Origin: Pseudarthrobacter siccitolerans
GTDB taxonomy: Bacteria > Actinomycetota > Actinomycetes > Actinomycetales > Micrococcaceae
NCBI RefSeq assembly: GCF_001046895.1
Contig: NZ_CAQI01000029.1
Coordinates: forward strand, 1 to 64,000
Reading direction: 5' to 3'
DNA: 64,000 nucleotides
How positions within the stretch are numbered: the first letter of the stretch is position 1; the number at the start of each line of letters is the position of its first letter. The position numbers and the translations under genes were made by a program. This document shows positions 32,768 to 41,421 of the stretch, in pieces. The notes below the pieces were generated by a model, which saw only the letters and a list, made by a program, of their open reading frames with translations, searched no databases and was not told the DNA's origin.

Positions 32768-32841
32768 CTGCCGGAACCATCCAGGCCCAACGGCTACGTT
32801 CAGAGCCGGGGGAACCACACTATCCTGAGGAGGCGAACTGC

Positions 32842-33219
32842 ATGAGCGATTGGCGCCGCTACGACTCACACCTGATGCCGGCGTTCCACGAGCGTTTCGA
32901 ACAGCGCTGGGGCCAAGGCACCGCGCCGTTCCTGGACCCCGAAGCGCACGAGGAACCGCTGCCCCGCGCCCAGTGGATCAACCCGGCAACCGGCGCGGCC
33001 CTGGCCGTGGTGCCGGTGTGGACATCGGACGAAAAGCAGCAGCGGTCCTTCGGCGTCTTTTATCTTCCTCCCGCCGGCGACATCTGGGTGCTGCGGCCGG
33101 GCTATACGGGGTACCTTGAACCGGCCGACGGCGAAACGGAGCACCTGGTGACACTGCGGAACGACGCCTTCCGCAAGGCTGTGGCGCACGCGAAGGAATT
33201 CCTGTTCGGCGAGCACTAA
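32842..33219 (+). CDS. Hypothetical protein, 125 aa
   Basis: A soluble alpha/beta protein without a recognised domain. Aromatic and charged strands (AQWINPATGAALAVVPVW, SFGVFYLPPAGDIWVLRPGY) suggest a compact beta domain. GGAGG precedes the ATG. It follows the hsp20-dnaJ pair by 74 nt and may belong to the same transcript. Confidence 0.6.
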   Translation: MSDWRRYDSHLMPAFHERFEQRWGQGTAPFLDPEAHEEPLPRAQWINPATGAALAVVPVWTSDEKQQRSFGVFYLPPAGDIWVLRPGYTGYLEPADGETEHLVTLRNDAFRKAVAHAKEFLFGEH

Positions 33220-33312
33220 CCGTCCGGGAATCGTGCGAGGATATGGTCCTGACCTCGCGCCGGCCCAGGGACTGGCGCGGGTACCGTCCTGTCCGTAGTA
33301 AGGGTTGAACTG

Positions 33313-34875
33313 ATGCATATCTCCGCCAAGGACCTCGCCGCACTCATCCCGCCGGGATTCACCCTGGGAGTGGCCACCGCAGCCTTCCAGATCGAGGGGG
33401 CGCTGGACGAGGACGGCCGCGGACCCGCCGCCTGGGATCTCTTTGCTGACAAGCCCGGCGCCATCGTGGAGGACCACAGCCCGAGGGTAGCCTGCGACCA
33501 CTACCACCGGATGCCCCAGGACGTTGCCCTGATGAAGCAGCTGGGGGTGGACTCCTACCGGTTCTCGTTCGCCTGGCCCCGCATCCAGCCCACAGGCAAG
33601 GGACCGGCGAACCGCGCCGGCCTGGCCTTCTACGACCGGCTCCTGGACGAGCTGCTGGCCAACGGGATCTCACCCATGGCCACCATCTACCACTGGGACA
33701 CGCCGCTGGCCCTGGAGGAGGACGGCGGGTGGATGAACCGGGACACCGCCTACCGCCTGGGGGAGTACGCCGGCATCCTGGCCGAGGCTTTCGGTGACCG
33801 GGTGGCGCGCTGGGTAACTATCAATGAGCCCGCCACGGTGAGCACCAACGGCTACACCCTCGGCCTGCACTCGCCGGGCAAGGATCTCCTCCTGGGCGCG
33901 TTCCCCACGGTCCACCACCAGCTGCTGGGGCACGGGCTCGCCGTGCAGGCACTGCGGGCCGCGAAGGTCCCCGGCGAAATCGGCATGACCAACGTCTACT
34001 CGCCCATGGTCCCGAACTCCATCAACCCGCTGGACTACGTCAGCGCCGGGCTGATGGACCTGGCGCAGAACCGGCTCTACGCCGACCCCGTGCTGACCGG
34101 AAAATATCCGGACCTGATCCGGGCCGCCAAGTTCTTCAGCTCGTTCGAGCACCCGGAGGAGGACATGGCCCTCATCTCGCAGCCGCTCGATTTCTACGGG
34201 CTCAACTACTACATGCCCACCAAGGTGGCGGTGGGCCCGGGCGGCGGCGCAGTGCCGGCGAGCATGGCCGAGGCCATGGGCAGCGACCTCAGCGCGGCCG
34301 GCAACGGAGGTACCCCGTTCCACGTGGAAACCTGGCCGGAAGCGGACATCACCGCCTACGGCTGGCCCGTGAAGCCGGAATACATGCGGGTTGCCCTGAA
34401 GGAGATGGCCGAACGGTACCCCAACCTGCCGCCCGTGATCCTCACCGAGGGCGGGGCCAGCTTCGAGGACATCATCGTCCGGGACAAATCGACCAACACC
34501 CGGTTCATCCCGGACGAGCGCCGCCTGAAGTACCTCTCCGACCACCTCGAAGCCGCGCTGCGCGCCACCGCTCCCGGCGGTGAGGCCGAGTCAATTGACC
34601 TGCGCGGCTACTACGTGTGGTCCCTGATGGACAATTTCGAGTGGTCCGCGGGCTACAACCAGCCGTTCGGACTGTTGCACGTGGACCGCGAGACTCTGGA
34701 GCGGACCCCGAAGGCCTCCTACTTCTGGTACCAGGAGCTCATCGAGGAGCGCAGCCTTGCCGCCGCGGCGGACGTTGCCATTGCGGCAGCCGCTGCGCCT
34801 GACGGGCTCGACGAGGGGGTCCTGGATGCGGAATCGCCCGACGACGGCGTGTCCCCGCTGGGTGCCAGCGCCTAA
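33313..34875 (+). CDS. Glycoside hydrolase family 1 beta-glucosidase
   Basis: A 520-aa enzyme with the GH1 (beta/alpha)8 barrel: FTLGVATAAFQIEGA at the start, acid/base Glu in VTINEPA, and nucleophile Glu in ILTEGGASF (usually ITENGAA; here Asn is Gly). It hydrolyses beta-glucosides to glucose. The last 40 residues are an acidic Ala-rich tail not part of the fold. No signal peptide, so cytoplasmic. Confidence 0.93.
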   Translation: MHISAKDLAALIPPGFTLGVATAAFQIEGALDEDGRGPAAWDLFADKPGAIVEDHSPRVACDHYHRMPQDVALMKQLGVDSYRFSFAWPRIQPTGKGPANRAGLAFYDRLLDELLANGISPMATIYHWDTPLALEEDGGWMNRDTAYRLGEYAGILAEAFGDRVARWVTINEPATVSTNGYTLGLHSPGKDLLLGAFPTVHHQLLGHGLAVQALRAAKVPGEIGMTNVYSPMVPNSINPLDYVSAGLMDLAQNRLYADPVLTGKYPDLIRAAKFFSSFEHPEEDMALISQPLDFYGLNYYMPTKVAVGPGGGAVPASMAEAMGSDLSAAGNGGTPFHVETWPEADITAYGWPVKPEYMRVALKEMAERYPNLPPVILTEGGASFEDIIVRDKSTNTRFIPDERRLKYLSDHLEAALRATAPGGEAESIDLRGYYVWSLMDNFEWSAGYNQPFGLLHVDRETLERTPKASYFWYQELIEERSLAAAADVAIAAAAAPDGLDEGVLDAESPDDGVSPLGASA

Positions 34876-34920
34876 GCGGTTGCGGCTGGAGACAGCCCCG
34901 CTGCCGCGGGCAGTGTGCCT

Positions 34921-36012
34921 CTAGAGGACGCCCAGCGTGCCCAGCTGCTTTGCCATGCCGGCCCCGTCGGGGGAGTAGATCCACGGAACCCGGGAGGCCG
35001 TATGGTCCCCGTCTTCGGAGTGGCCGCCGGCGAAGACTGACTCGCTCACGGACAGCTGGCGGATGGCGATAGCGGCAACCTTGTCCGGGTTCTCCGCCGC
35101 GAAGCCGGAGTAGATGGCTTCATCGTGCTGGCCGTTGTCGCCGATCAGGAGCCACTGCATGTCCGGGAACTCCCTGCTGAGCCGTTCCAGGTTACGGTGC
35201 TTGTGGTCCTGGCCGCTGCGGAACCAGCGGTCCTGGGTCAGGCCCCAGTCCGTCAGCAGCAGCGCTCCGGAGGGGTACATGTTGCGGTTCAGGAACCGGG
35301 CCAGGGTGGGCGCGGCGTTCCAGGGGCCCGTGGACAGGTAGATGACCGGGGCATCCGGGTGTTCGATGGTGAGCCGGTCCAGCAGCACCGCCATGCCGGG
35401 GGTGGCCATGCGTGCGCGCTCGCTCAGCACAAAGGTGTTCCACAGGGCCAGGAACGGCCGGGGAAGGGCGGTGACCATCACGGTGTCATCAATGTCCGAG
35501 ACGATGCCGAACTTCACATCCGGCGCGATCACCCGGATCCGCGCCTCAACGGGGTCCGTTCCTGCCGCCCGCAGGACAGCGGTGTGCCAGCCCGGAGACA
35601 GCTGGACGTCAACCTCCGTGTCGATCAGGCCGCCACGGTCCGCCCGGACATGGGTGACGACGTCGCCGATGGTGATTTCGACGTCGGTGAACTGCAGTGG
35701 TACACCGGTGAAGGCGCGCCAGCCCCGCACGTTCTGGTTGCCGTTCTGGGCTTCCTGCTCCGCCTTGCTGCCGGGCAGCGGCTTCTGGGTCATCAGCACC
35801 CGCCCCAGTACCCTGACCTGGGTGGTTGAGCCGTAGCCCTGGTAGGCGATGGTCTGCGGAACGAACTTCCAGCGCTTGGCCAGCTTGATCCGGACGTCGT
35901 TGAAGGCGTCGGAGAGCCGGTGCGCCAGCCGGAACACCTGGTTCCCGGAGAGCGCGTCCAACGCCGCGGCAGGGGTTGTGCTGTGTACAGAATTCTTCGG
36001 AGCCGAGTCCAT
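34921..36012 (-). CDS. App1-like phosphatase (DUF2183)
   Basis: A 363-aa protein. The C-terminal half carries the HAD-like DIDDT motif (SDIDDTVMVTALP), a Thr in YLSTGPWN and GDNGQHDEAIY, as in yeast App1 phosphatidate phosphatase. The N-terminal 150 residues form a beta-rich domain (PQTIAYQGYGSTTQVRVLGRVL) found in bacterial members. Substrate in bacteria is not established. ATG 36,012 gives a normal N terminus; longer frames run into the DUF72 gene. Confidence 0.88.
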   Translation of the reverse strand: MDSAPKNSVHSTTPAAALDALSGNQVFRLAHRLSDAFNDVRIKLAKRWKFVPQTIAYQGYGSTTQVRVLGRVLMTQKPLPGSKAEQEAQNGNQNVRGWRAFTGVPLQFTDVEITIGDVVTHVRADRGGLIDTEVDVQLSPGWHTAVLRAAGTDPVEARIRVIAPDVKFGIVSDIDDTVMVTALPRPFLALWNTFVLSERARMATPGMAVLLDRLTIEHPDAPVIYLSTGPWNAAPTLARFLNRNMYPSGALLLTDWGLTQDRWFRSGQDHKHRNLERLSREFPDMQWLLIGDNGQHDEAIYSGFAAENPDKVAAIAIRQLSVSESVFAGGHSEDGDHTASRVPWIYSPDGAGMAKQLGTLGVL

Positions 36013-36079
36013 GGGTCCACTCTGCCACAGGGTGCCGCGGGCCAAGGAGAAACCGGGCGTCCCTTGAGGCTTCGTGACG

Positions 36080-36811
36080 TTACCCGTCGCCAAGGATCCC
36101 GCGCAGGGTCTCGGCGTTCCGCACAGCGTTGCCGCCGCCGTCGTTATTGAAATAGGCGTAGACGTCCAGGCCATTGCCTGCCCACTCGCGGATGCGGTCC
36201 GCCCACCAGTGCAGGTCCGCATCCGAGTAGGAGCCCGCGTAAAGGTGTTGGTGGTCCGGGCCGTGCAGCCGCGCGTAGGTGAAGGGGGCCGTGGTCCGGA
36301 GGATGCAGGGAAGATTGGCGCCGCTCATGATGCAGTACGCAGCCTGGTGCCGCTCCAGGAGCGCGAACACCTCCGGGCATTCCCAGCTCGGGTGCCGGAA
36401 CTCCACCGTGACCCTGATCCAGTCCGGCACTGCGGCGAGGAAATAGTCCAGCCGGGCGTCGTCCCGCTCCATGCCGGGCGGCAGCTGGACCAGGAGGACG
36501 GCCCGCTTATCCCCGAGCTCGTGCCAGCACCGGGTGATGCGCTCCAGCCACACCTCCGGCTCGTACAGCTTCCGGGCGTGGGTCAGGCCCCGGGGAGCCT
36601 TGACGGACATGCTGAACCCGGCGGGCAGCCGCCGGTTCCAGCCGGCAAAGGTGGTGTCGCGGGGCCAGCGGTAGAAGCTGGCGTTGAGTTCGACCGTGCG
36701 GAACCGGGCCACGTAATGCTGCAGCCTGTCCTTCGCGGGCAGCCTGGGCGGATAGAGGACGTTTTCCCAGTGGTCGTAGCTCCATCCGGAGGTTCCGATG
36801 TGGATTGCCAT
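36080..36811 (-). CDS. DUF72 family protein (YecE-like)
   Basis: A 243-aa TIM-barrel protein of DUF72: IHIGTSGWSYDHWENVLYP at the start, ELNASFYRWP, and VEFRHPSW and YARLHG further on. The family is widespread but its reaction is unknown. ATG 36,811 gives the family start. Convergent or tandem neighbours give no strong clue. Confidence 0.88.
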   Translation of the reverse strand: MAIHIGTSGWSYDHWENVLYPPRLPAKDRLQHYVARFRTVELNASFYRWPRDTTFAGWNRRLPAGFSMSVKAPRGLTHARKLYEPEVWLERITRCWHELGDKRAVLLVQLPPGMERDDARLDYFLAAVPDWIRVTVEFRHPSWECPEVFALLERHQAAYCIMSGANLPCILRTTAPFTYARLHGPDHQHLYAGSYSDADLHWWADRIREWAGNGLDVYAYFNNDGGGNAVRNAETLRGILGDG

Positions 36812-36891
36812 GCCTGCCCTCCGGTCACCGCTGCTGCCGTCCTTCGAGGCTACACGGTCCACTCCGGCGCCGGCTGTGGCAGGGTATGGTC

Positions 36892-38700
36892 ATGGCGCGA
36901 ATTGAAGATTATGCGGTAGTCGGTGACCTCCATACCGGGGCGCTGGTCAACAAGGAAGGCTCCATCGACTGGCTCTGCCTTCCCCGGTTCGATTCTCCTG
37001 CCTGCTTCAACGCACTGCTGGACACGCCCGAAGCGGGCCGGTGGCTGTTGGCACCGGCAAGCGGCGGCTCCTGCACCCGGCGCGGTTACAGGGACGGCAC
37101 CCTGATCCTGGAAACGGAGTGGGACACCGAGGACGGCACGGTGCGGGTGATCGACTTCATGCCGCCCCGTGATTCGGTGGCTGACATTGTCCGGATCGTC
37201 GAAGGCGTCAGCGGCAGCGTGAAGATGCACGGCGAACTGACCCTCCGCTTCGATTACGGCCACATCATCCCCTGGGTGCGCAAGGACCAATATGGCCTGC
37301 ACGCCATCGCCGGACCGGACGCCGTCTACTTTGTCACCCCGGCTCCGCTGCACGGCGAGAACATGCACAGCGTCAGCGACTTTACGGTCAACGCAGGCGA
37401 GCGGGTGCCCTTTGTCCTCACCTGGGCGCCCAGCCATGTGGGCCGGCCGCACACTGTGGACGCCGAAGAAGTGCTCGGCACCACCCACTCCTTCTGGCGG
37501 GGCTGGGCGTCCCAGTGCACGGTGGAGGGCAAGTACGTGGACGCGGTGATCCGTTCACTGGTAACGCTGAAGGCCCTCACGTACGCCCCTACGGGCGGCA
37601 TTGTGGCAGCCGTGACCACGTCGCTGCCGGAACAGCCCGGCGGCCCGCGCAACTGGGACTACCGCTACTGCTGGCTCCGCGATGCCACCATGACGCTGCA
37701 GGCACTGCTGGCCGCCGGCTACACCGCCGAGGCCGCCGCCTGGCGGGACTGGCTGCTCCGGGCCGTGGCGGGCGACCCGGCCGACCTCCAGATCATGTAC
37801 GGCATCCACGGCGAACGCCGCCTGCCGGAAATGGAGCTGCCCTGGCTGAAGGGCTACGAAAATTCGTCCCCGGTCCGCATTGGCAACGGTGCCGCCGAGC
37901 AGCTCCAGCTTGATGTGTGGGGGGAAGTGCTGGACTGCCTTGCGCTCACCCGAAACTCGCTGCTTAAGCACACCGATGAGGCGTGGGACGTTCAGGTCGC
38001 ACTGATGGAGCACCTGGAGACCATCTGGGACCAGCCGGACAACGGGCTGTGGGAAATGCGTGGACCGCGGCGGCACTTCACCCACTCCAAGGTGATGGCC
38101 TGGGTTGCGGCGGACCGGATGGTGAAGGGCGTCCGCGAATCAGGGCTGCCCGGACCGGTGGAACGCTGGGAAAAACTGCGGGACACCATCCACCGGGACG
38201 TGATGGCCAACGGCTTCGACGCCAAGCGCAACACCTTTGTCCAGTCGTACGGGCGGCCGGAACTGGACGCCAGCCTGCTCCTGATTCCGCGGGTGGGCTT
38301 CCTGCCGCCCGACGATCCCCGGGTGATCGGGACCATCGAGGCCATCCAGCGGGAGCTGACCGAGGACGGGTTTGTGCTTCGCTACCGGCCCGCGGAGTCC
38401 GACGACGGTCTGCCGGGCGACGAGGGCGTGTTCCTGGCATGTTCGTTCTGGCTGGTGGAAGCGTTGCTGGGGGCGGGCCGCCATGAGGAATCGCGGCAAC
38501 TGTTTGAGCGGCTCCTGGACCTGCGCAACGACGTGGGGCTCCTGAGCGAGGAATGGGGTGTCCGGCTCGGCCGGCAGCTGGGGAATACGCCCCAGGCCTT
38601 CAGCCACTTCGCGCTTGTGACTAGCGCTTTGGAGCTGCATCAGGATACGGTTCGGCGAAGTGACACCCCCATTCCGCCCGAAAAGGCAGAAACGCGCTGA
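36892..38700 (+). CDS. GH15 glucoamylase-like / trehalase-like hydrolase
   Basis: A 602-aa enzyme: N-terminal beta-sandwich (IEDYAVVGDLHTGALVNKEGSIDWLCLPRFDS, family start) and an (alpha/alpha)6 barrel with NWDYRYCWLRDATMTLQALL and, near the end, LSEEWG. GH15 members of this length in actinobacteria hydrolyse trehalose or alpha-glucans. ATG 36,892 was preferred (GGCAGGG 8 bases upstream); 36,886 is also possible. Cytoplasmic. Divergent from DUF72. Confidence 0.9.
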   Translation: MARIEDYAVVGDLHTGALVNKEGSIDWLCLPRFDSPACFNALLDTPEAGRWLLAPASGGSCTRRGYRDGTLILETEWDTEDGTVRVIDFMPPRDSVADIVRIVEGVSGSVKMHGELTLRFDYGHIIPWVRKDQYGLHAIAGPDAVYFVTPAPLHGENMHSVSDFTVNAGERVPFVLTWAPSHVGRPHTVDAEEVLGTTHSFWRGWASQCTVEGKYVDAVIRSLVTLKALTYAPTGGIVAAVTTSLPEQPGGPRNWDYRYCWLRDATMTLQALLAAGYTAEAAAWRDWLLRAVAGDPADLQIMYGIHGERRLPEMELPWLKGYENSSPVRIGNGAAEQLQLDVWGEVLDCLALTRNSLLKHTDEAWDVQVALMEHLETIWDQPDNGLWEMRGPRRHFTHSKVMAWVAADRMVKGVRESGLPGPVERWEKLRDTIHRDVMANGFDAKRNTFVQSYGRPELDASLLLIPRVGFLPPDDPRVIGTIEAIQRELTEDGFVLRYRPAESDDGLPGDEGVFLACSFWLVEALLGAGRHEESRQLFERLLDLRNDVGLLSEEWGVRLGRQLGNTPQAFSHFALVTSALELHQDTVRRSDTPIPPEKAETR

Positions 38701-38743
38701 GGCGGCGCGTGCAGGGCGTCCGGCTTCTCCTTCGCGAATTAGA

Positions 38744-38755
38744 TAAGTATACTTA
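38744..38755. promoter_or_regulatory. Palindrome TAAGTATACTTA
   Basis: A perfect 12-bp palindrome about 60 bases upstream of the next gene; matches the one at 14,253 except for the two central variable positions (TAAGYATRCTTA). Confidence 0.35.
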
Positions 38756-38816
38756 CTAACACCTCATGGAGTGCTTCCAGAAGCACAGTGCCGTGACTGA
38801 TGGAGGAGTGATTGCA

Positions 38817-39107
38817 ATGGCCGGGTATTTTGAACTCGTGGATGCGCCCGATGGCGGCTATAGGGTCCGGATGATGGACGGCACCGGGAACCTGATGGCC
38901 ATCTCGGTCACCTTCCCCACGAAGAGGGCGGCCGCTGCCGGTGTGGCAATGGCGCGGGAAATCGCAGGCACCGGCCTCATTCGGGATAAGAGCCACGACG
39001 GCGCCGGCACGGTCATCAGGGAACGCGTGCGTCCGGTGAGCAGTGCCAAGGAGGAGGCCTTCCGGGCCAGGAAAGCCGCGGATGCCAAGCGGGCTGCGGT
39101 CAGCTGA
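38817..39107 (+). CDS. Small DUF1508-like (YegP-type) protein
   Basis: A 96-aa protein. The repeat-like core FELVDAPDGGYRVRMMDGTGNLMAISVTFPTKRAAAAGV resembles YegP/DUF1508 repeats (FYWRLKA-type strand, DGNG turn), followed by a basic Ala-rich tail. GGAGGAG precedes the ATG at 38,817. The family is linked to stress but no activity is proven. Overlaps the next gene by 1 nt. Confidence 0.5.
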   Translation: MAGYFELVDAPDGGYRVRMMDGTGNLMAISVTFPTKRAAAAGVAMAREIAGTGLIRDKSHDGAGTVIRERVRPVSSAKEEAFRARKAADAKRAAVS

Positions 39108-39820
39108 TGGCGCCGCAGGAACACGAATCCCCTGACGGCGGCCGCCGCCGGGGGATTCTCTTTGATGTTGACGGGACCCTGATCGACTCCTCGTACATCC
39201 ATACCATCTCCTGGTGGGGTGCCTTCCGCCAGCAGGGCTACGACATCCCGATGGCGTCGATCCACCACTTCGTGGGCATGGGCGGTGACCGGTTGGTGGA
39301 CAGCCTCCTGCCCGACGACCGGGACAAGTCCCTTGATGCTGAAATCATGGCCAGCCATGCAGCGCTCTACGCCTCCCACTGGCCCGCCTTGCGCAGGTTC
39401 GATGGCGCCAGGGAACTGCTGGCCCAGCGCCATGCGGCGGGTCTCGCGATCGCGCTCGCGTCCTCCGCACGCAACCAGGACCTGCAGGTTATGAAGTCCA
39501 CCCTGGACGCTGATGAGTTCATCGATGCCGCCACCAGCGCCAACGACGCCGAGGAAAGCAAACCTTCCCCCGACATCCTCGTAGCGGCGCTCGAGGCTCT
39601 GGGCGTAGACGCGGCGGACGCAGTGTTTGTTGGCGATGCCGTCTGGGACATGAAGGCGGCCGCCGCGCTCGGCATCCCGGCCATCGGCGTCACCTGCGGC
39701 GGGGTCAATGCCGTCGAGCTGCGTGAAGCCGGCGCCGTGGAAGTCTATGCAGGCCCGCGCGACCTGCTGGAAAACTTGACCGCAAGCGCAGTCGGCCCGC
39801 TGCTGCAGGCAGCCTCCTGA
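39107..39820 (+). CDS. HAD-family hydrolase (phosphoglycolate phosphatase-like)
   Basis: A 237-aa phosphatase: nucleophile DVDGTLIDS, a helical cap (WWGAFRQQGYDIP), Ser in LASSAR, Lys in ESKPSPDI and FVGDAVWDMKAA. These are all four HAD motifs. The substrate is probably a small phosphate ester. Starts at TGATG, coupled to the gene before it. Confidence 0.92.
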   Translation: MAPQEHESPDGGRRRGILFDVDGTLIDSSYIHTISWWGAFRQQGYDIPMASIHHFVGMGGDRLVDSLLPDDRDKSLDAEIMASHAALYASHWPALRRFDGARELLAQRHAAGLAIALASSARNQDLQVMKSTLDADEFIDAATSANDAEESKPSPDILVAALEALGVDAADAVFVGDAVWDMKAAAALGIPAIGVTCGGVNAVELREAGAVEVYAGPRDLLENLTASAVGPLLQAAS

Positions 39821-39833
39821 TCCCGGAGCCGCG

Positions 39834-40082
39834 CTAGAGCGTCTGCCCTCCGGTCACCGCATCCTCGTCACCCGCATTGGCGGGCTTGTCCCAGGAAACC
39901 GCCACCCGCACGCCGCCGTCGTCGCCCCGCTCGATGTCCGTCACCACGTCGGCCAGATTGGCACCCATCTCCACAATCCGCTGCCGGTAGCTGTTGACGA
40001 GCTCCTCCAGGCTGGCCTCCGTCCATTCTCCGGGACGCATCCGCGTGGAAATCTCAACAGGTTCCGGCTGGTAGAGCGACAT
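39834..40082 (-). CDS. Hypothetical protein, 82 aa
   Basis: A small soluble protein with a central helix (EASLEELVNSYRQRIVEMGAN) and a strand pair (DVVTDIERG, VRVAVSWDKP). A GAGG-like site (AAAGAGGA) precedes its ATG. No domain is recognised. Confidence 0.55.
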   Translation of the reverse strand: MSLYQPEPVEISTRMRPGEWTEASLEELVNSYRQRIVEMGANLADVVTDIERGDDGGVRVAVSWDKPANAGDEDAVTGGQTL

Positions 40083-40245
40083 GGTGTTCCTCTTTCAATC
40101 GTCATCTCTGATGGTCTGGCCCTTCCTACGCTAGGAGCAGCAGGCCGGGACGACAAGAGTTTCATCAGCCTGCTTACTTTTTTGTCCGCCAGCCGCTAGC
40201 GTCGAAGAGAGGGCGCCATGCCCCGGATCCAGCGAAAGGGAGACT

Positions 40246-41421
40246 GTGAAAGCACTGACGTGGCAAGGAAAACGCTCGGTAAGCGTGGCAGAAGTACCTG
40301 ATCCAGTTATTCAGGAGCCCACCGATGCCATTGTCCGGATCACCTCCACGGCGATCTGCGGCTCGGACCTGCACCTCTACGAGGTGCTCGGCCCGTACAT
40401 GCACAAGGGCGACGTCATCGGGCATGAACCCATGGGCATTGTGGAGGAAGTGGGCAGCGGCGTCACCAATCTCCGCAAGGGCGACCGCGTGGTGGTCCCC
40501 TTCAACATCTCCTGCGGCCACTGCTACTTCTGCGCCCAGGGCCTGCAGTCCCAGTGCGAGACCACCCAGGTCAAGGACAAGGGCTCCGGCGCGGCCCTTT
40601 TTGGTTACTCGGAGCTGTACGGTTCCGTCCCCGGCGGGCAGGCCGAATACCTGCGCGTCCCGCACGCGGACTACGGCCCCATCAAGGTGGGCACCGAACT
40701 GCCGGACGAACGGTACCTGTTCCTCTCGGACATCCTTCCCACCGCCTGGCAGGCCGTGGAGTATGCGGACACTCCTGCCGGCGGCACCCTGGCCGTCTTC
40801 GGCCTGGGGCCGGTGGGCCAGTTCTCCGGACGCATCGGGGTCCAGCGCGGTCTGCGGGTTATCGGCATCGACCCCGTTCCCGAGCGGCGTGAGATGGCGG
40901 CGCGGCACGGCGTCGAAACGCTCGATTACACCAAGGATGTAGCGGACCAGCTGCGCGAGATGACGGCCGGGCGTGGCCCGGACGCGGTGGTTGACGCCGT
41001 CGGCATGGAAGCGCACGGTTCCCCCGTTGCCGGATTCGCGCACCAGGCGCTGGGCCTGCTGCCGGACAAACTGGCGCAAAAGGCAATGGAAACCGCCGGC
41101 GTGGACAGGCTTGCGGCGCTGCACGCATCCATCGAGTCCGTACGGCGGGGCGGGACGGTTTCGCTGAGCGGGGTCTATGGCGGGCAGGCCAGCCCCCTGC
41201 CGATGCTGACCATGTTCGACAAGCAGATCCAGCTCCGGATGGGCCAGTGCAACGTGCGCCGCTGGACCGATGACATCCTTCCCCTCGTGGAGGACGACGC
41301 CGATCCGCTGGGTGTGATGGACCTGGTCACCCACCGCTCGGGCCTGGAGGGGGCTCCGGCACTGTACGAGAAGTTCCAGAAGAAAGAGGACGGCTGCATC
41401 AAGGTTGTCCTGAACCCCTAG
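40246..41421 (+). CDS. Zinc-dependent alcohol dehydrogenase
   Basis: A 391-aa medium-chain dehydrogenase: catalytic zinc Cys in AICGSD and GHEPMG, structural zinc lobe CGHCYFCAQGLQSQC, and an NAD-binding strand LAVFGLGPVGQFSGR. It resembles the glutathione-independent formaldehyde dehydrogenase group. GTG start follows GAAAGGGAG. Single gene. Confidence 0.92.
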   Translation: MKALTWQGKRSVSVAEVPDPVIQEPTDAIVRITSTAICGSDLHLYEVLGPYMHKGDVIGHEPMGIVEEVGSGVTNLRKGDRVVVPFNISCGHCYFCAQGLQSQCETTQVKDKGSGAALFGYSELYGSVPGGQAEYLRVPHADYGPIKVGTELPDERYLFLSDILPTAWQAVEYADTPAGGTLAVFGLGPVGQFSGRIGVQRGLRVIGIDPVPERREMAARHGVETLDYTKDVADQLREMTAGRGPDAVVDAVGMEAHGSPVAGFAHQALGLLPDKLAQKAMETAGVDRLAALHASIESVRRGGTVSLSGVYGGQASPLPMLTMFDKQIQLRMGQCNVRRWTDDILPLVEDDADPLGVMDLVTHRSGLEGAPALYEKFQKKEDGCIKVVLNP

